From Pinus tabuliformis (lineage: Eukaryota > Streptophyta > Pinopsida > Pinales > Pinaceae): DNA of 64,000 nucleotides. The stretch is taken from assembly GCA_031772625.1 (NCBI GenBank), contig CM062811.1, positions 649,524,606-649,588,605 on the forward strand. The letters are read 5' to 3'. Shown piece by piece: positions 10,545 through 22,474 of the stretch (position 1 is its first letter; each line of letters begins with the position of its first letter). The position numbers were made by a program, and so were the translations under genes. The notes under the pieces were generated by a model that had not been told where the DNA came from, ran no database searches, and worked only from the letters and a program-made list of their open reading frames with translations.

Positions 10545-12044
10545 TTGAATATTAACAAAAATTTGGAAAAATTACAACAGGAGGAGCTAACCAAAATCTT
10601 GCAAAAGCATTCTGTTGTATTTGCATGGGAGTATACTGATATGAAAGGTATTGACCCAAAGACTTGCATCCATCATATCTATATTGAGGAAAACAGTAGA
10701 GCAATCAGACAACCTCAGAGAAGGATGAATCCAAATCTTAGGGAGATTGTGAAAGAAGAGCTCCAAAAACTACTCAATGTGAACTTCATTTACCCAATTT
10801 CAGATAGCCGATGGGTTTCTCCCTTGGTTATAGTACCCAAAAAGGATGGTAAATGGAGGGTGTGCATTGATTACAGGGAATTGAATAAAGCAACCTTGAA
10901 GGATCACTTTCCTTTTCCCTTTATTGATCAAGTATTAGATACATTAGCAGGCAAAAAATACTTTCCATTTCTGGATGGTTTTAGTGGTTATAATCAAATT
11001 CAGGTAGCACCTGAAGATGAGGATAAAACGACATTCACTTGTCCATGAGGAACTTTTGCCTACCGAGTGCTTCCTTTCAGATTATGCAATGCACCCGCAA
11101 CATTCCAAAGAGTAGTACTAGGAATTTTTTCTGATCTAATCCATGATTGTGTAGAGGTGTATATGGATGATTTTACAGTTTATGGTAATACATTTGAAGA
11201 AGCCTTAGAAAATTTGGAAAAAGTCCTTATAAGATGTAAAGAAACAAATCTTTCATTAAGCCATGAAAAATGCTTTATGATGTTTACTTAAGGCATTGTT
11301 TTGGGACATTATATTTCAGGGGATGGGATTAAAGTTGATAAATCAAAAGTTGAAGTCATCTCCAAGTTACCTATTCCAAATTGTCAAAAAGATGTTAGAA
11401 GTTTTCTAGGATTTACTGGTTATTATAGAAGATTTATAGAAAACTTTACCAAAATAGCATCTCCACTCTTCAAATTACTTACAAAAGACTGTCAATTCAA
11501 ATGGAGTCCTGATTGCCAATCAGCGTTTGAAGCTTTGAAAACAAGAATATCTGAAGCACTTATCTTGAGAGGACCAAATTGGAAACTTCCTTTCCATATT
11601 TCTACAGATGCTTCAGATACAACTCTAGGAGCTGTATTGGGACAAAAAAACTTGGTTCCTTATGCCATTTACTATACCAGTAAAAATTTGACTCCCATTG
11701 AGATGAATTATACTGTGATTGAAAAAGAGTTCTTAGCTTTTGTTCATGCAATTAATAAGTTCAGACATTATATAATAGGCTATGAAACTTATATTCATAC
11801 TGATCATTCTGCAATTAGATATCTAATGAACAAACCTGTTACTAATGGCAGAGTTACGAGATGGCTCCTACTTTTGCAGGAATTCAATATTACTGTATTA
11901 GATAGACCAGAGAAACAAAACACAATAGCTGATTTCTTGTCTAGGATTCAGAATATCAAAGAAGATTCACCTGTAGAGGATACGTTTCTTGATGAATACT
12001 TATTTGCAGTAACTACTAACTCCTTGGTTTGTAGATATGGCTAA
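10545..12044 (+). pseudogene. Gypsy reverse transcriptase and RNase H
   Basis: One frame with two stops: TGA at 11046 (the Trp expected in a PWGTFAYRV motif) and TAA at 11289. The fingers and palm show WVSPLVIVPKKDGKWR, LDGFSGYNQI and the catalytic VYMDDF box at about 11158-11175. After the connection (FLGFTGYYRRFI) comes RNase H with STDASDTTLGAVLGQ and HTDHSAIRYL. These would copy the RNA into DNA and remove the template. Apart from the two stops the motifs are conserved, so decay is recent relative to many neighbours here. Confidence 0.88.
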
Positions 12045-13427
12045 CTATTTGGTTACAGGGAAACTACCTTCACATTTATTTCCTAGTGAAAGAAGAAAGA
12101 TTATTTAGGAGAGTTCAAGATATTCATGGATTTCTAACGAATTGTTTAAAACAGGGCCAGACTTTGTGATCAGAAGATGTGTCAAGGAAGATGAAATGCC
12201 TGATATCCTCAAAGCATGTCATGATGAACCGTGCAGTGGACACTTTGCTGACAAGAGGACAACCTATAAAATCCTTTCTTTAGGATATTATTGGCCGTCC
12301 CTCTTAAAAGATGCAAAACAATATGTCAAAAGGTGTGACAGCTGCCAAAGGGTAAGGAAACCTACTCCCTCAAATGAGATGCCATTACAACCTCAGGTAC
12401 TCATTGAACCCTTTGAAAAATGGGCTTTAGACTTTATTGGACCTATTAATCCTCCATCCAAACAGAAAAAAATTATATATTGGTATGTACTGATTATGTC
12501 ACTAAATGGGTAGAAGCCAAAGCATTATTTTCAGCTACTGAAAATTCAGTTGTTAGTTTTCTTTAAGAAGATATTTTTACTCGCTTTGGTGTTCCAATAG
12601 AAATTGTGACAGACCAGGGAGGTGAATTCACATCCAGATTGGTGGAGAAGCTGATGGAAGAGTACAAGGTCAAGCACAGAAAATCCACTCCTTACCATCC
12701 GCAAGCAAATGGTCAAGTGGAGTCCACAAACAAAGTAATTGAAGGCATCATTACCAAGAATGTTCATCTACATAGAAGAGATTGGGTAGAAAGGATTCCT
12801 AAAGCCTTATGGGCCTACAGAACCACATGGAGGAACACAATATGACATTATTCCTATGAACTTGTTTATGGGAAGGAAGTTCTGCTTCCCATTGAGTTCC
12901 AAGTTAAGACCTTCAAGATGGCAGTTCAATTGGGAATGGATCTATCAGAAGCCCAAAAGCATAGAATGGAGCAGTTGAATGAACTAGATGAGATCAGACA
13001 AGAAGCAATTCTAAGAACTGATCTAGTTCAACATCAAAGGGCTAAGTGGCATGACAAATACATCAAGGACAAAAGTTTTCAAGAAGGAGATTGGGCATTT
13101 CTATTTGATTCCAAATTCAAAGATTTTGAGGGTAAATTTCAGACTCATTGGCTTGGGCCATATGAGATTGAAAAAGTTTTTAGCAATGGAGCAATAAGAA
13201 TCAAAACAATTGATGAGTATCAAACTCCTCTCATTGTGAATGGTCACAGATTGAAGATCTACCACAAGCCACTCTCAAAGGAGGAGTTTATCAAAGTCTT
13301 TCACGATAATTCTGCAACAAGGCTGGTGAAGTATAATTGGCAATCTTATACAGAAAATATAGGGCGAAAATCAGAAGCTTTTGATGCCTTATATTTTCCA
13401 AAAAAATCTCTCTCATTTCACTCATAG
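12045..13427 (+). pseudogene. Gypsy integrase
   Basis: The HHCC zinc module (SGHFADKRT, then CDSCQRV) and the first catalytic Asp (ALDFIGPI) are in the frame 12142-12513. A frameshift near 12480 leads to a second frame with TDQGGEFTS (second Asp) and PHQ-type sequence HPQANGQVESTNK (the Glu). A TGA at 12843 is followed by C-terminal integrase sequence (EGDWAFLFDSKFKDFEGKF, then HWLGPYEI) up to 13427. It would insert the cDNA. With at least two frameshifts and a stop it is inactive. Confidence 0.85.
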
Positions 13428-14041
13428 TTGCTTCATTTCATGTCATTTCATTTCCCTACCACATTCCACCAATAAAATTTCTTTCAGTTTATTTTCATGT
13501 TCAACTTTCCATATATCATTCATTCAGTCATCTTTCATTTCCATCCATCTCCATTCATTTCGCCAAGTCATGTGTTATTCACTATGTCAGTTTCCGCAGC
13601 CGAATTTTGATTCCGCAGTTGAACACTGATTCCGCAGCTGATTGTTGATTCCGCAGCTAATCCTCTGTTACTCTGCAGTGACAGTCAGGTGATTAGCCAA
13701 ATAATGATGAAATTCAGATGCAGGTATGGAAGAGGAAAATCTTTTGAAGATGTCAGCACCTAAAAGCACCTACAAGAGGCAACCAATCAAAAGTTAGCGA
13801 ACAGAAGTGGTAAGATTCTAAGGTATGAGCAAAATCATTTTCAAATAGCACTTTAAACACATAATCTATATAGTTCGTAAAATCACAAACTCCATAATGT
13901 GTAATGATTGATTTGATAGCCGCCTTAACTCACCATGTCCTCTGCACATCAAATTCTAACGGCCTCATAATCCTCTTCCGAGTTTAACTCGTACTCCGCA
14001 TCACACCTGTTAAAACAGTTAATCATGAAGACGTAAGCCAA
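13428..14041 (+). other. Spacer with TTCCGCAG repeats
   Basis: No gene is evident. TTCCGCAG recurs at 13592, 13611, 13630 and 13648, a period of about 19 bp, with looser CTCCGC copies further on (about 13995, 14070, 14265) and in both LTRs. Some elements use this space for subgenomic expression of the ORF that follows; that is inference only. Confidence 0.6.
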
Positions 14042-15937
14042 TTGACCATGGCTCTCTTCCACGCTCCACTCCGCAGTCATTTTATGAATTCACCAACGTC
14101 CACTCCGGAACCTTTTATTTCAAAATTCTACCAGTCTCACTCTGTCTCCATACTCTCACACCGAGTTTATGATTGTCAGTTCAGGGTTTGTTTATACAGA
14201 CCTCTGCTCCGTGAACTTGTTCTCATTGCATGCTCCATATTCTTCCCGCTTTGTAACCACTGGTTTCTCCGCAACCCTTTTTCCATTCTCCGCTCATATC
14301 ACTGTTTTGCCTCCATGAAACCATCACTTACAGAGGTATTTTCGAAGCAAGGAGGAGGAATGGGTCTTCTGGTAAGAACAGAGCCGGATGGAGCTAAATT
14401 TATGGAGGGTTATCCACAGCTAAAGAGCATGTTAAGAAAAGCAAGGTGGTTGCAGTTTATTCAGAAGTTCAGGGGTCATAATAAAGAAGTCACAAAGACA
14501 TTTGCAAGGTCCTTCAACGGTGTGGAAGTCGAGATTGGGGATATCAAATTCCCAGTAACAGAGTCCTCCATTGCAGCAGCAACAGAACTTCCACAGGAAG
14601 GAGAACGATGGTTCAAAAATAAGGACTTCGATGAAAAGGCTTGGAGGATCATTCTGCGTAACCCAGGTATGGACATATCTGTTTTTAAACGAGGCATTCC
14701 TGTTTCAGCCCTAAAAGAAAAATGGACCAGTCTGTTGTTGATAATTCAAAAATTCATTACGTGTGAAGGAAGGTATGGGTCTATGTACATGTACCATATA
14801 AGGTTATTAATGAATTTTCTGGAGAGTCAAACCATCAATCTTCCTTATTTCTTGTTGAGTAGCTTGAGAAAGATGTCTACCACTATACAAAAGAATCTGG
14901 ATGATGTAGAGCCTCATCTTTATCATCACGACCTTGTTAAAATTCTGGTTGAAAATCAATTGAAAGAGAGAGGGGATACATGGGAACAATTCTTAATTAG
15001 GAATTTCTTTCAGGACCCACCTAAAATGCCTGAGGGTAGCTCAACAAGAAAAAGTAGGAGAAGAAGAACAAATGTAAACATTCAAGATAATCCTACTAGT
15101 ATAACCAAGGGAAGCAGTAAAGAAGAAATGTTGTTTGAAACTTTGACTGAGATTAGAAAACAAGTAAAACAGAAAGGGAAAAGAAATGTTGAAGATATTT
15201 ATCAGACCCCAGAACCTTGTTCGGAAGAAGAACAGGTACTTTCTGAGAGACTAATTCATCTTAAGGAACAATCAGCTAAGGAAAAAGAAAAAGGAAAGTA
15301 TAAACAGAGTGTAGAAAAGGGAGATACCAGCTCACAGAGTTTAAGAAGGAGCTCAAGACTTAAAGGCAAATTAAAGAAAATGCAAGTCAAAGGAGCCCAC
15401 TTTATCGACTTGGGAGGGGAAACACCAGAATAGTCACCAGAAATCACTCCTCCTGGCCATAGTCCACAACATTCTACTTCTCCTCAACTAGATTTTGAAA
15501 TCAATCCAAGAAAGACCACACCAGAAATTGATCAAACTCAGCAACAGATGTATGATTTTATTGAATCATTGGAAAAGACTACAACAGAACAGGGCACTTC
15601 ATCTAATCAGCCTGGTACAACTCAAGAAATTTTGATCCAATCATTAAAACAAGAAGTTTATGAACTAGAAGTCCTGAACAGACATATCAAAAGGGAAAAT
15701 GAGACATTGAAAGAGCAAAATAAATTGGACAAAATTATCCATGACAACACCATGCTGCATCTAGGATTTTGGCACAAGAAAAATAGGAAATTGAAGAAGA
15801 AGAATAGGAGGTTGAGCAGAGCCCTTATCAACCTCAAATACAGGTGCCTTATGATGAAGCCCAGGATGACAGTGACACCAAGGAAGAAGAAGAAAAGGTT
15901 AGATGTATTAGCAGAAGTCTCAGAGCAGATGAATTGA
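14042..15937 (+). pseudogene. Third ORF after integrase, one in-frame stop
   Basis: Function unknown. The same frame runs from 14042 to 15937 with a single TAG at 15431-15433, giving about 630 codons. The more credible start is the Met at 14314 (MKPSLTEVFSKQ), because the sequence before it is compositionally different. The middle part resembles the domain found in accessory proteins of Athila-type elements and in 'putative plant transposon protein' entries (KARWLQFIQKFRGHN; SFNGVEVEIGDIKFPVT; RYGSMYMYHIRLL; INLPYFLLSSLRKM). The C-terminal part is Lys/Glu-rich with a coiled coil (about 15620-15720) and a basic end. The layout, alpha-helical domain plus coiled-coil tail, resembles the ORF inside the giant LTRs at 26374 and 40233. 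No signal peptide or membrane segment is evident. Confidence 0.7.
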
Positions 15938-15984
15938 AGGAAGGATAGTCACAGTTTTGGTTGCATGAGGACATGCAACATCTT

Positions 15985-15997
15985 CACAGTGGGGGTA
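15985..15997 (+). other. Polypurine tract of gypsy element
   Basis: CACAGTGGGGGTA directly precedes the 3' LTR. Its purine core, AGTGGGGG, is of the type that primes plus-strand DNA synthesis. Confidence 0.75.
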
Positions 15998-17949
15998 TGT
16001 TGAGCCCTAGAACTACCTCTCTTCTACATACTTTTCTAAACCTTTTCTCTTCCATTTTTCCACATTAGTGCCTCATAAGCTATCAAAGATTGTTACATAT
16101 TGATTCTAGGAGTGCATTTAAGTGATTTTCAAACTATATCCTTGTGTGTGCTATTTGATTTAGATTTTGTTCATCAGCTATGGAATGTAGCCACTTTCTG
16201 TAGCTGACTTGCAATTCCGCAACTATTTTCATTGTTCTATAGGTTATAGGTGTCGGTAGGAGAAATGAGGCACATGGGCAACTCAGAAATGATCCACACA
16301 TGGACAAGGTCCTATTTGTTTAGCCGAATTTGTGAAGAAAGGCATCGGCCAAAGGACGGTCAACGGAGAGTTCTACGTCAATTACGACTCTGTTCCAGCA
16401 CACGAAAAAGTCCGAAACCGTTCCTGGGTTCATGGATCCATTTTTGCCATCTGCAGGCCGTCTCCACGACACAATCTAACACCCACCTTTCGTAGATTTA
16501 ATGTTTATGGCAACCAAAAGGCTGAACTTCCGGATTCTGTCCTGTTCACGTGTCCTCTGCTGAAGATTTTTCTCCAAAAGGAAATTATCTATTTCTCCTA
16601 TAAGTATAAGCGTTTGCAACGCAAGTAGTTAGTCTAGATGTTGTTGTTTTAGCGTTATTTTGCTGTTGTAACCGAGAGACATATCCTCTGTTTTATAATG
16701 CAAAAACTATGTTTTCTTATGACTGTTTAAAGCATGGTTTTGAGGTGATAGTGTATAAATCCAAGGCTGTGCAAAGGGCCCCTGCTGGCTGAGTTTTTTC
16801 TTTTTGTTTTTGTATAGTTTTTCACGCATGTTTTCTTTTATTCTAACTCTACATTTCTCACATTTTGTTCATGGTATTAATCATTTTGTTCCTGTACATG
16901 TTTTTGCAGCATTGTTATATTTTCCACTAACACTGATCAGTGCATTTCAGGATAGGTTATGCTCGAGCTTTTTAATATAGTTTTTGCATCAAGTGGTGAT
17001 ATGAGACTTGCTTCCTCTGCTGTACTTTAGCTTTTAATTCCAGTTGTTATGCTTTGATTTCAGTGAGATTTGTTTACTGCTTTTAGCTAGTTTAGATATC
17101 AATTTCTTCATGCTACATGACGTTATCTCCGGTGCCTTTAGCTTAACCCCGTTTTAGAAGTTAATTGGCGAGCTATCGGATTGTAGGTGAAGTAATTTGA
17201 TTTTGCTTTCATTAATCAGCAAGTAGATAATTTAGATATCAGTTCTTTATGCTACATGACGTTATCTCCGGTGCCTTTAGCTTAACCCCGTTTTAGAAGT
17301 TAATTGGTAAGCTATCGGATTGTAGGTGAAGTAATTGATTTTTCTTTCATTAGTCTGCAAGTAGATAGTTTAAATGTCATTCTTTCATGTCATATGACGA
17401 TATTTCTGGTGTCTTTAGCTTAACCCCGTTTTAGAAGTTAATTGACGAAATATTGGAATTATGGGTGAAATCAGTGACTAGTTTCCAGCTTCTTTATTCT
17501 TTTTGGTTTTGAGTGCAGTAGTTTAGATTTTATTTCTATAATTAGATGGATAATAGAGACAGTAACCTCATGTTCAGTACTTCATCTTTTGCTTGATTTA
17601 AGTAGCTGCACGTTTACACTTTTGTTCAAGTTCTGATTCTATAAATAACATGTTTTGAGATCTTTGAAGTGTTAAGTTTGGAAATTACCATAAGAGGCAT
17701 AAACTTTCTCTTAAATTCTACATCCATACTTGACCTTTAAAAGTATTCTTAAGACCTTAGAATAGGATTTCCATTTTCATTAGACACTTTAGGAGACCAA
17801 CAATAACAAAACCCCGAAAACAAGATAAAAACTGAAAACAATAAAGCAAGAAAGAGGTTGTCTTGCACATACAGTGCGCCTTCATCAGTTTACGATTCCC
17901 GGATTGATACTTAATGTAGCAATTTAGGTCACACTAAATTGACTAAACA
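15998..17949 (+). repeat. 3' LTR of 12.6-kb gypsy element
   Basis: It starts TGTTGAGCCC and ends GACTAAACA. It aligns with the 5' LTR end to end, including the TATA-like CCTATAAGTATAAG near 16597 and the three ~140-bp units at about 17090-17485. It ends exactly at the right target duplication. Confidence 0.92.
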
Positions 17950-17954
17950 CTTAT
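17950..17954. repeat. Target-site duplication of 12.6-kb gypsy, right
   Basis: CTTAT, identical to 5390-5394. Confidence 0.9.
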
Positions 17955-20900
17955 GAAGATCGAACTTAGTTACACATTCTTCAATAGCGGGGGCCTGATG
18001 GGGGCGTGGGTTGTCATGTGACCTCCAAAATCTCTTCCTAATATGAAACAAGGGAGTCAATTCGGTGAGTTCTTATTGTGACTGATATCATAAGACATTT
18101 GGCAGACATGTGTAAATAGTTGGTTGCAATTCTAATATTAATTTGATATCACTATACCTAAAGGTTATATTACATTAGGTTAAAATTTATGATAATTTTG
18201 ATGTTGATCTAGAACTTGATGTTGTCTGCGAAATAGAAATGGATATGCAAGAAACAATCCTTAGATGTGACAATATTACTCTCTGGGAATAGATAGAAAA
18301 GTTAGAGGATATGCTGCAACAATTGTTAAAAATAAGAGTGCATAATTGTCACATGGATGATGAATGGGTAGTAACAAATAGGGAGCTTTGGAAAACAATT
18401 GCGACTTACACTGTCAATTTAAGGGAAGGAGCAAGGTCTTGTTGGAAGCTTTCTTCAGATAATACTAGAATCTGTGATGGCTTGATGAGAGTAGCTAGAG
18501 GAGAAAGTGCATAATATCTTCAACCATCAAGTGTCTTTGCAAAAAATAAGCAAACGACAGAGGTATCTAATATTGTTATTGAAGTGCCATGTTCCAATAA
18601 GAATGTCGCAGATGTTAAAGCTGCCAATGATGAAATTGATTTAAATTTTAATGTGCATGATGTTTATGTAGTCCAACATGAATTTGAAAGGACAAGAAGA
18701 AACAATTCTCATAAAGGAACAACTTTTAATTTTGACATAGTGGTTGGTGATCAACTTTGAAAACCAGAACCTTTACCACAAAAACGTCAAGAAGATAGTT
18801 CTTCATAGGACCCTAATTTGACTGAAAGAAATTTCTTGCAGTCTGCACTGCATAATGTCCAGTTATGTAAAGGAGGTGATAGTCTTTGCAATGTTGCTTT
18901 TGGTGGTTTAGTGGGGTCAATACTTGACACTTCTTTGCAAGGGTAAGTCAAGTAGCTTAGTGTGAGGCTACAAGCATTGGAGAGCGACAAAGTTTATGAA
19001 ATAGACCATTGATTCCCTAAAAAAAGAGAAAGAAGAATTGACATTGCTCAAGGACATAGCTCAATGACTCCGTGAATTGAAACCACCATCTAAGAGCCCC
19101 AAAGTTGTCAAAAGTCCAACTGCACAAGAGGATGCATCGGTTTTAAATTTCATGAAGTTATATTATAGCTTGCAAGTATTAGTTGATGTTCCTGATGTAT
19201 ATTTTGCTTTATGTTTGTTATGCATTTTCCTGTTAAATCAAATACTTTGTCTTCAAATGTGTTTGCGTTTGTTTGTGTAATTGTATATAGTTTCTGAACC
19301 TCTTGGTAGAAATTTATTTTTAATATTTAGTTGTAGTAATTTGATTTGCAAGTTTTCCTGGACTTTAAAATGTCTGTTCATTTTCTATTGAAATTTCCAA
19401 CCTAAAGCAACAATTTTGGGTGGGGCAGTGTTGACACTGTTGTTTGATCTAGCTTGTTTATGGGTCTAGTTGTTTAACATAATCTGTTAGACATGATGAA
19501 AATCAATGATAACCTAGAAGCTCCTTTTTGTTATTTATGCATTGTTTACTAAGACAGGTTGTAGAGAATATCTTATGTTGTTTCAGGCTCCTATAAAACT
19601 GACACAAAATTATTGCTTTTCCAGGAAATCTTATTACAATTCATTTGGTTGTGATGTTGACTTTGTCTTATGAATGTTGTAGCTCATCCTGTCAATATTA
19701 TTTATTTACAAGGTTCATTAAAATGTTTTACTCTTTGTTATATCATACTAAAAGTTCAATGAAAATCTATGAACATACAATTGCAAACTTTATTTTTTAT
19801 TGGTCATGCAATGAAGAAGGAATTCCCTAAATAGAAACCTTATTTTCTAGAAAATTTGAATAAGATTTCATTTATCGTATTGATTGCAGAGATTTACTAC
19901 ATGATAGCAATCCAAGATATTCTTCTTTTCTGGAAAATTTGTATAAGGTTTCCTTACTGTACTGATTGTGGACATTCACTTTATAATGGCAGTCCAGGGC
20001 ATCTTTGGTCATTTCTTTGTAAATTTATTAGTCCACTTTATACATGTATGAAACTATGAAGTCTGCACTCAAGATTGTAGCTAAAAGTTTCCATTAATTC
20101 TATTGTTTACTAAGAGTTGTTTCTTATATAATTATATTGTCCTGTGATTTTCACCTAAACATTTTGAAATTTTTTTGTATCTCATTTACTTTTGAAAGCC
20201 AAATGGTTTGTTGTTAGAATAATTTATGCCTTAAAATTTTCTAATTAAGATTTGTAATGAATATATCATTTAAAGTTGGCCATCCCAATTTTACCTCTTC
20301 TAGGCAGACCTCATGGTCTATATTCATAGTTGCCATTGTCATTATCGAGGATGCATTATGTTTATTTTTTCTCAGCTTTTTTAGGCATTGATTTGAGTAC
20401 TGATCTTAGTGTTGCTTATTCTGAACATGTTGTATTCAATTGCTTCATAAATTGAAAATTGAGATGATTTATGAAGCCAAACATTGTGGAATCTCTTTGT
20501 ATCTCGTGTACTTCAGAAAGCTAAATAGTATATTATAATAATAACTAGTGTCTTGCAACTTTCTAATTAAGATTCAGAATGAAGATTTTTTTTGTGCAAT
20601 ATGTGGTCATTAGTTCTATTTACAAGGGATTATGTTACTTCCATAGACAACATTTGATGAAACCCACTCCAAGGAAATGGGTCTTTGTCTCTTTGGGCAT
20701 GTACATGGGAAGTGAAGGGTTTGAACATGTCTGATGTTCTTCTAGGACAATTGTACCACCTATGTTGTCTAATTGTTCTCAATTATATAATGGGCTTGGG
20801 ATAGGGACATAAACTCTAAATATGTTCAAGTTTCCTACAAATATGTCTATGACTTCTCTAGTTTTACATTGATAAAAGAAAACATGATAGGTACCATAAT

Positions 20901-22360
20901 ATGTTTAAGTGCGCTACTTATATATAGTCTTATTGTTTTACTTGATACCGAGACAAATTTCTATCCTTATTTTAGATGAAGGACCAAATAATGAGCTAAT
21001 CTTGCAGTATGTTACTCACTATTCGTTTATTGTGCATGGGCAGGCTATGTTAAGTTTTTCCATATAGTGTTTTGCAACATTCAAAAATTGTTAGTCATGC
21101 CTGGGGTTTTGGAGCAGTTACTTTTCCTGCAGGCATGCTAAAGAGGCAGAAATATGTATTTGTTGCATAGTACAAGGGCACTATCATGCAGTTTGTTGGT
21201 AGCATGTTAACTTCAACCTATCTACACCCATGAACATGGGATGTACATATACCCATGGCATGAAACCATCTCAAGCATGTGCTAGCTCACGTAAGGCTTT
21301 AAAAGTGGGTGGTCAATATTCAACTTTTCTCATGTTTCTGAGATTGGAGTGGATTGAAGAGAGACTATAGAAATGCTTATGTCAAACTTTGGTATATTTA
21401 CTTCTAGCTTGTATTGTTAATATTATGTAGAAGTCAAGGTTGTCTTAGTAAACAACACCAACAAACAAAGACATGAACAGGGGCAGTTGGGGGAATGGAA
21501 AGTGAGGAGTATTTACCTATAAGTGTCTGCAAACTTTTTTGACCTATGGGACCACATATCTTTAGGTTTTCTCTTCATAGTATCATGTAAAAGCATATGG
21601 AAAATGGATTAATAACAAAAAGGAGCAAAAACTTAACATATGAGAGGTACACAACATATTTACATGTATGTACCAAAAATTAAGACGATCTGGCCTCTAT
21701 GGATAGTAGTGACCACAAAATGGTGCAAGAATCCAAAGCTTGCATCACAGTGTTCAAAACTTCCCTTATTAAATAATTTCATAAAGTGAAGAACATAATA
21801 AAGAAAAGAAAACAAATTGCAATAGTTGATGCTGGTTGCAAGGCTATAACATAAGGTCTTAGGCAACTTTCTACCAATGAGGGAAATATGTCTCCACAAT
21901 ACAATTGGTGTGGATAAATGGTTAATAATCCAATGCATGATTTGTGTATTTCTAGGAGAACGACTAATGGGCATGATAACATAAATCTGGAGTGCAATAT
22001 GTAATTATTTTTCTTAGAGAAATAATTTTGAACAAATATGGTACTGATCACATGCTTATGTTATTCACAATATATTTTATATCCATTGTCTTTATTTCTG
22101 TATATATCGTCCCCAAGAAAAGAGAAAAAAATGGTTCATTAATGAATATAAACAATCATTTAACAATGAAGATAAAACTCTTAAAGACACCAAGGGGACA
22201 AATTGATAGTATCATCATTAATATGAATGTGGAAGATGGAATGGCAAGGCGGCAACAATGACATGATCGAACAACAAAATTTGAGTTGCTTACTTGATTT
22301 AATGCAAAAATTATATTACGACTAAAAAGTAATACCTTCACAAATTAGTGGAATCTGTGA
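17955..22360. other. AT-rich stretch, no recognisable gene
   Basis: I see no retroelement motif, RNA gene or long open frame in these 4.4 kb. It continues the DNA left of 5390. Only 18240-19080 looks faintly coding (separate entry). The rest (19080-22360) is T-rich with short homopolymer runs and no structure I can defend. Confidence 0.5.
18240..19080 (+). pseudogene. Decayed coding-like stretch, unknown
   Basis: Unrecognised. Pieces of plus-strand frame have protein-like composition: 18311-18514 (MLQQLLKIRV, then WKLSSDNTRI) and about 18550-18760 (acidic, Asn/Asp-rich, including IVIEVPCSNKN and FNVHDVYVV), separated by stops. It could be an old gene fragment or an unknown element's ORF. No family is claimed. 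Confidence 0.25.
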
Positions 22361-22420
22361 AAGCAAAGCAAGTAAGCAAACAAGCAAGCAGACAAACAAG
22401 CAAACAAGCATGCAAGCAAA
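22361..22420. repeat. Simple repeat (AAGC/AAAC)n
   Basis: An imperfect tetranucleotide array built from AAGC and AAAC units spans 60 bases. It lies about 55 bases beyond the 3' side of the minus-strand gag region. Confidence 0.85.
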
Positions 22421-22474
22421 CTGATTGAAAGCAAACACGACTCCTACTCCTACAATAACGATGCATGGGCCTGA

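Larger units (their letters stand above)
5395..17949 (+). mobile_element. Ty3/gypsy retrotransposon (Athila/Tat-like), complete but decayed
   Basis: All structural parts are present in order: 5' LTR, PBS, leader, gag, protease, RT, RNase H, integrase, a third ORF, a purine tract and the 3' LTR, bounded by a perfect 5-bp duplication. The Asp-tRNA-type PBS, the DLG protease motif and the extra ORF after integrase all point to the Athila/Tat side of Ty3/gypsy. By eye the LTRs differ at several percent of positions. The coding regions carry several stops and at least three frameshifts, so the copy is old and cannot move on its own. Confidence 0.92.

Noticed and set aside
21660..22341. Short overlapping frames on both strands
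   Set aside because: AT-rich sequence with no recognisable domain; the frames contradict each other.
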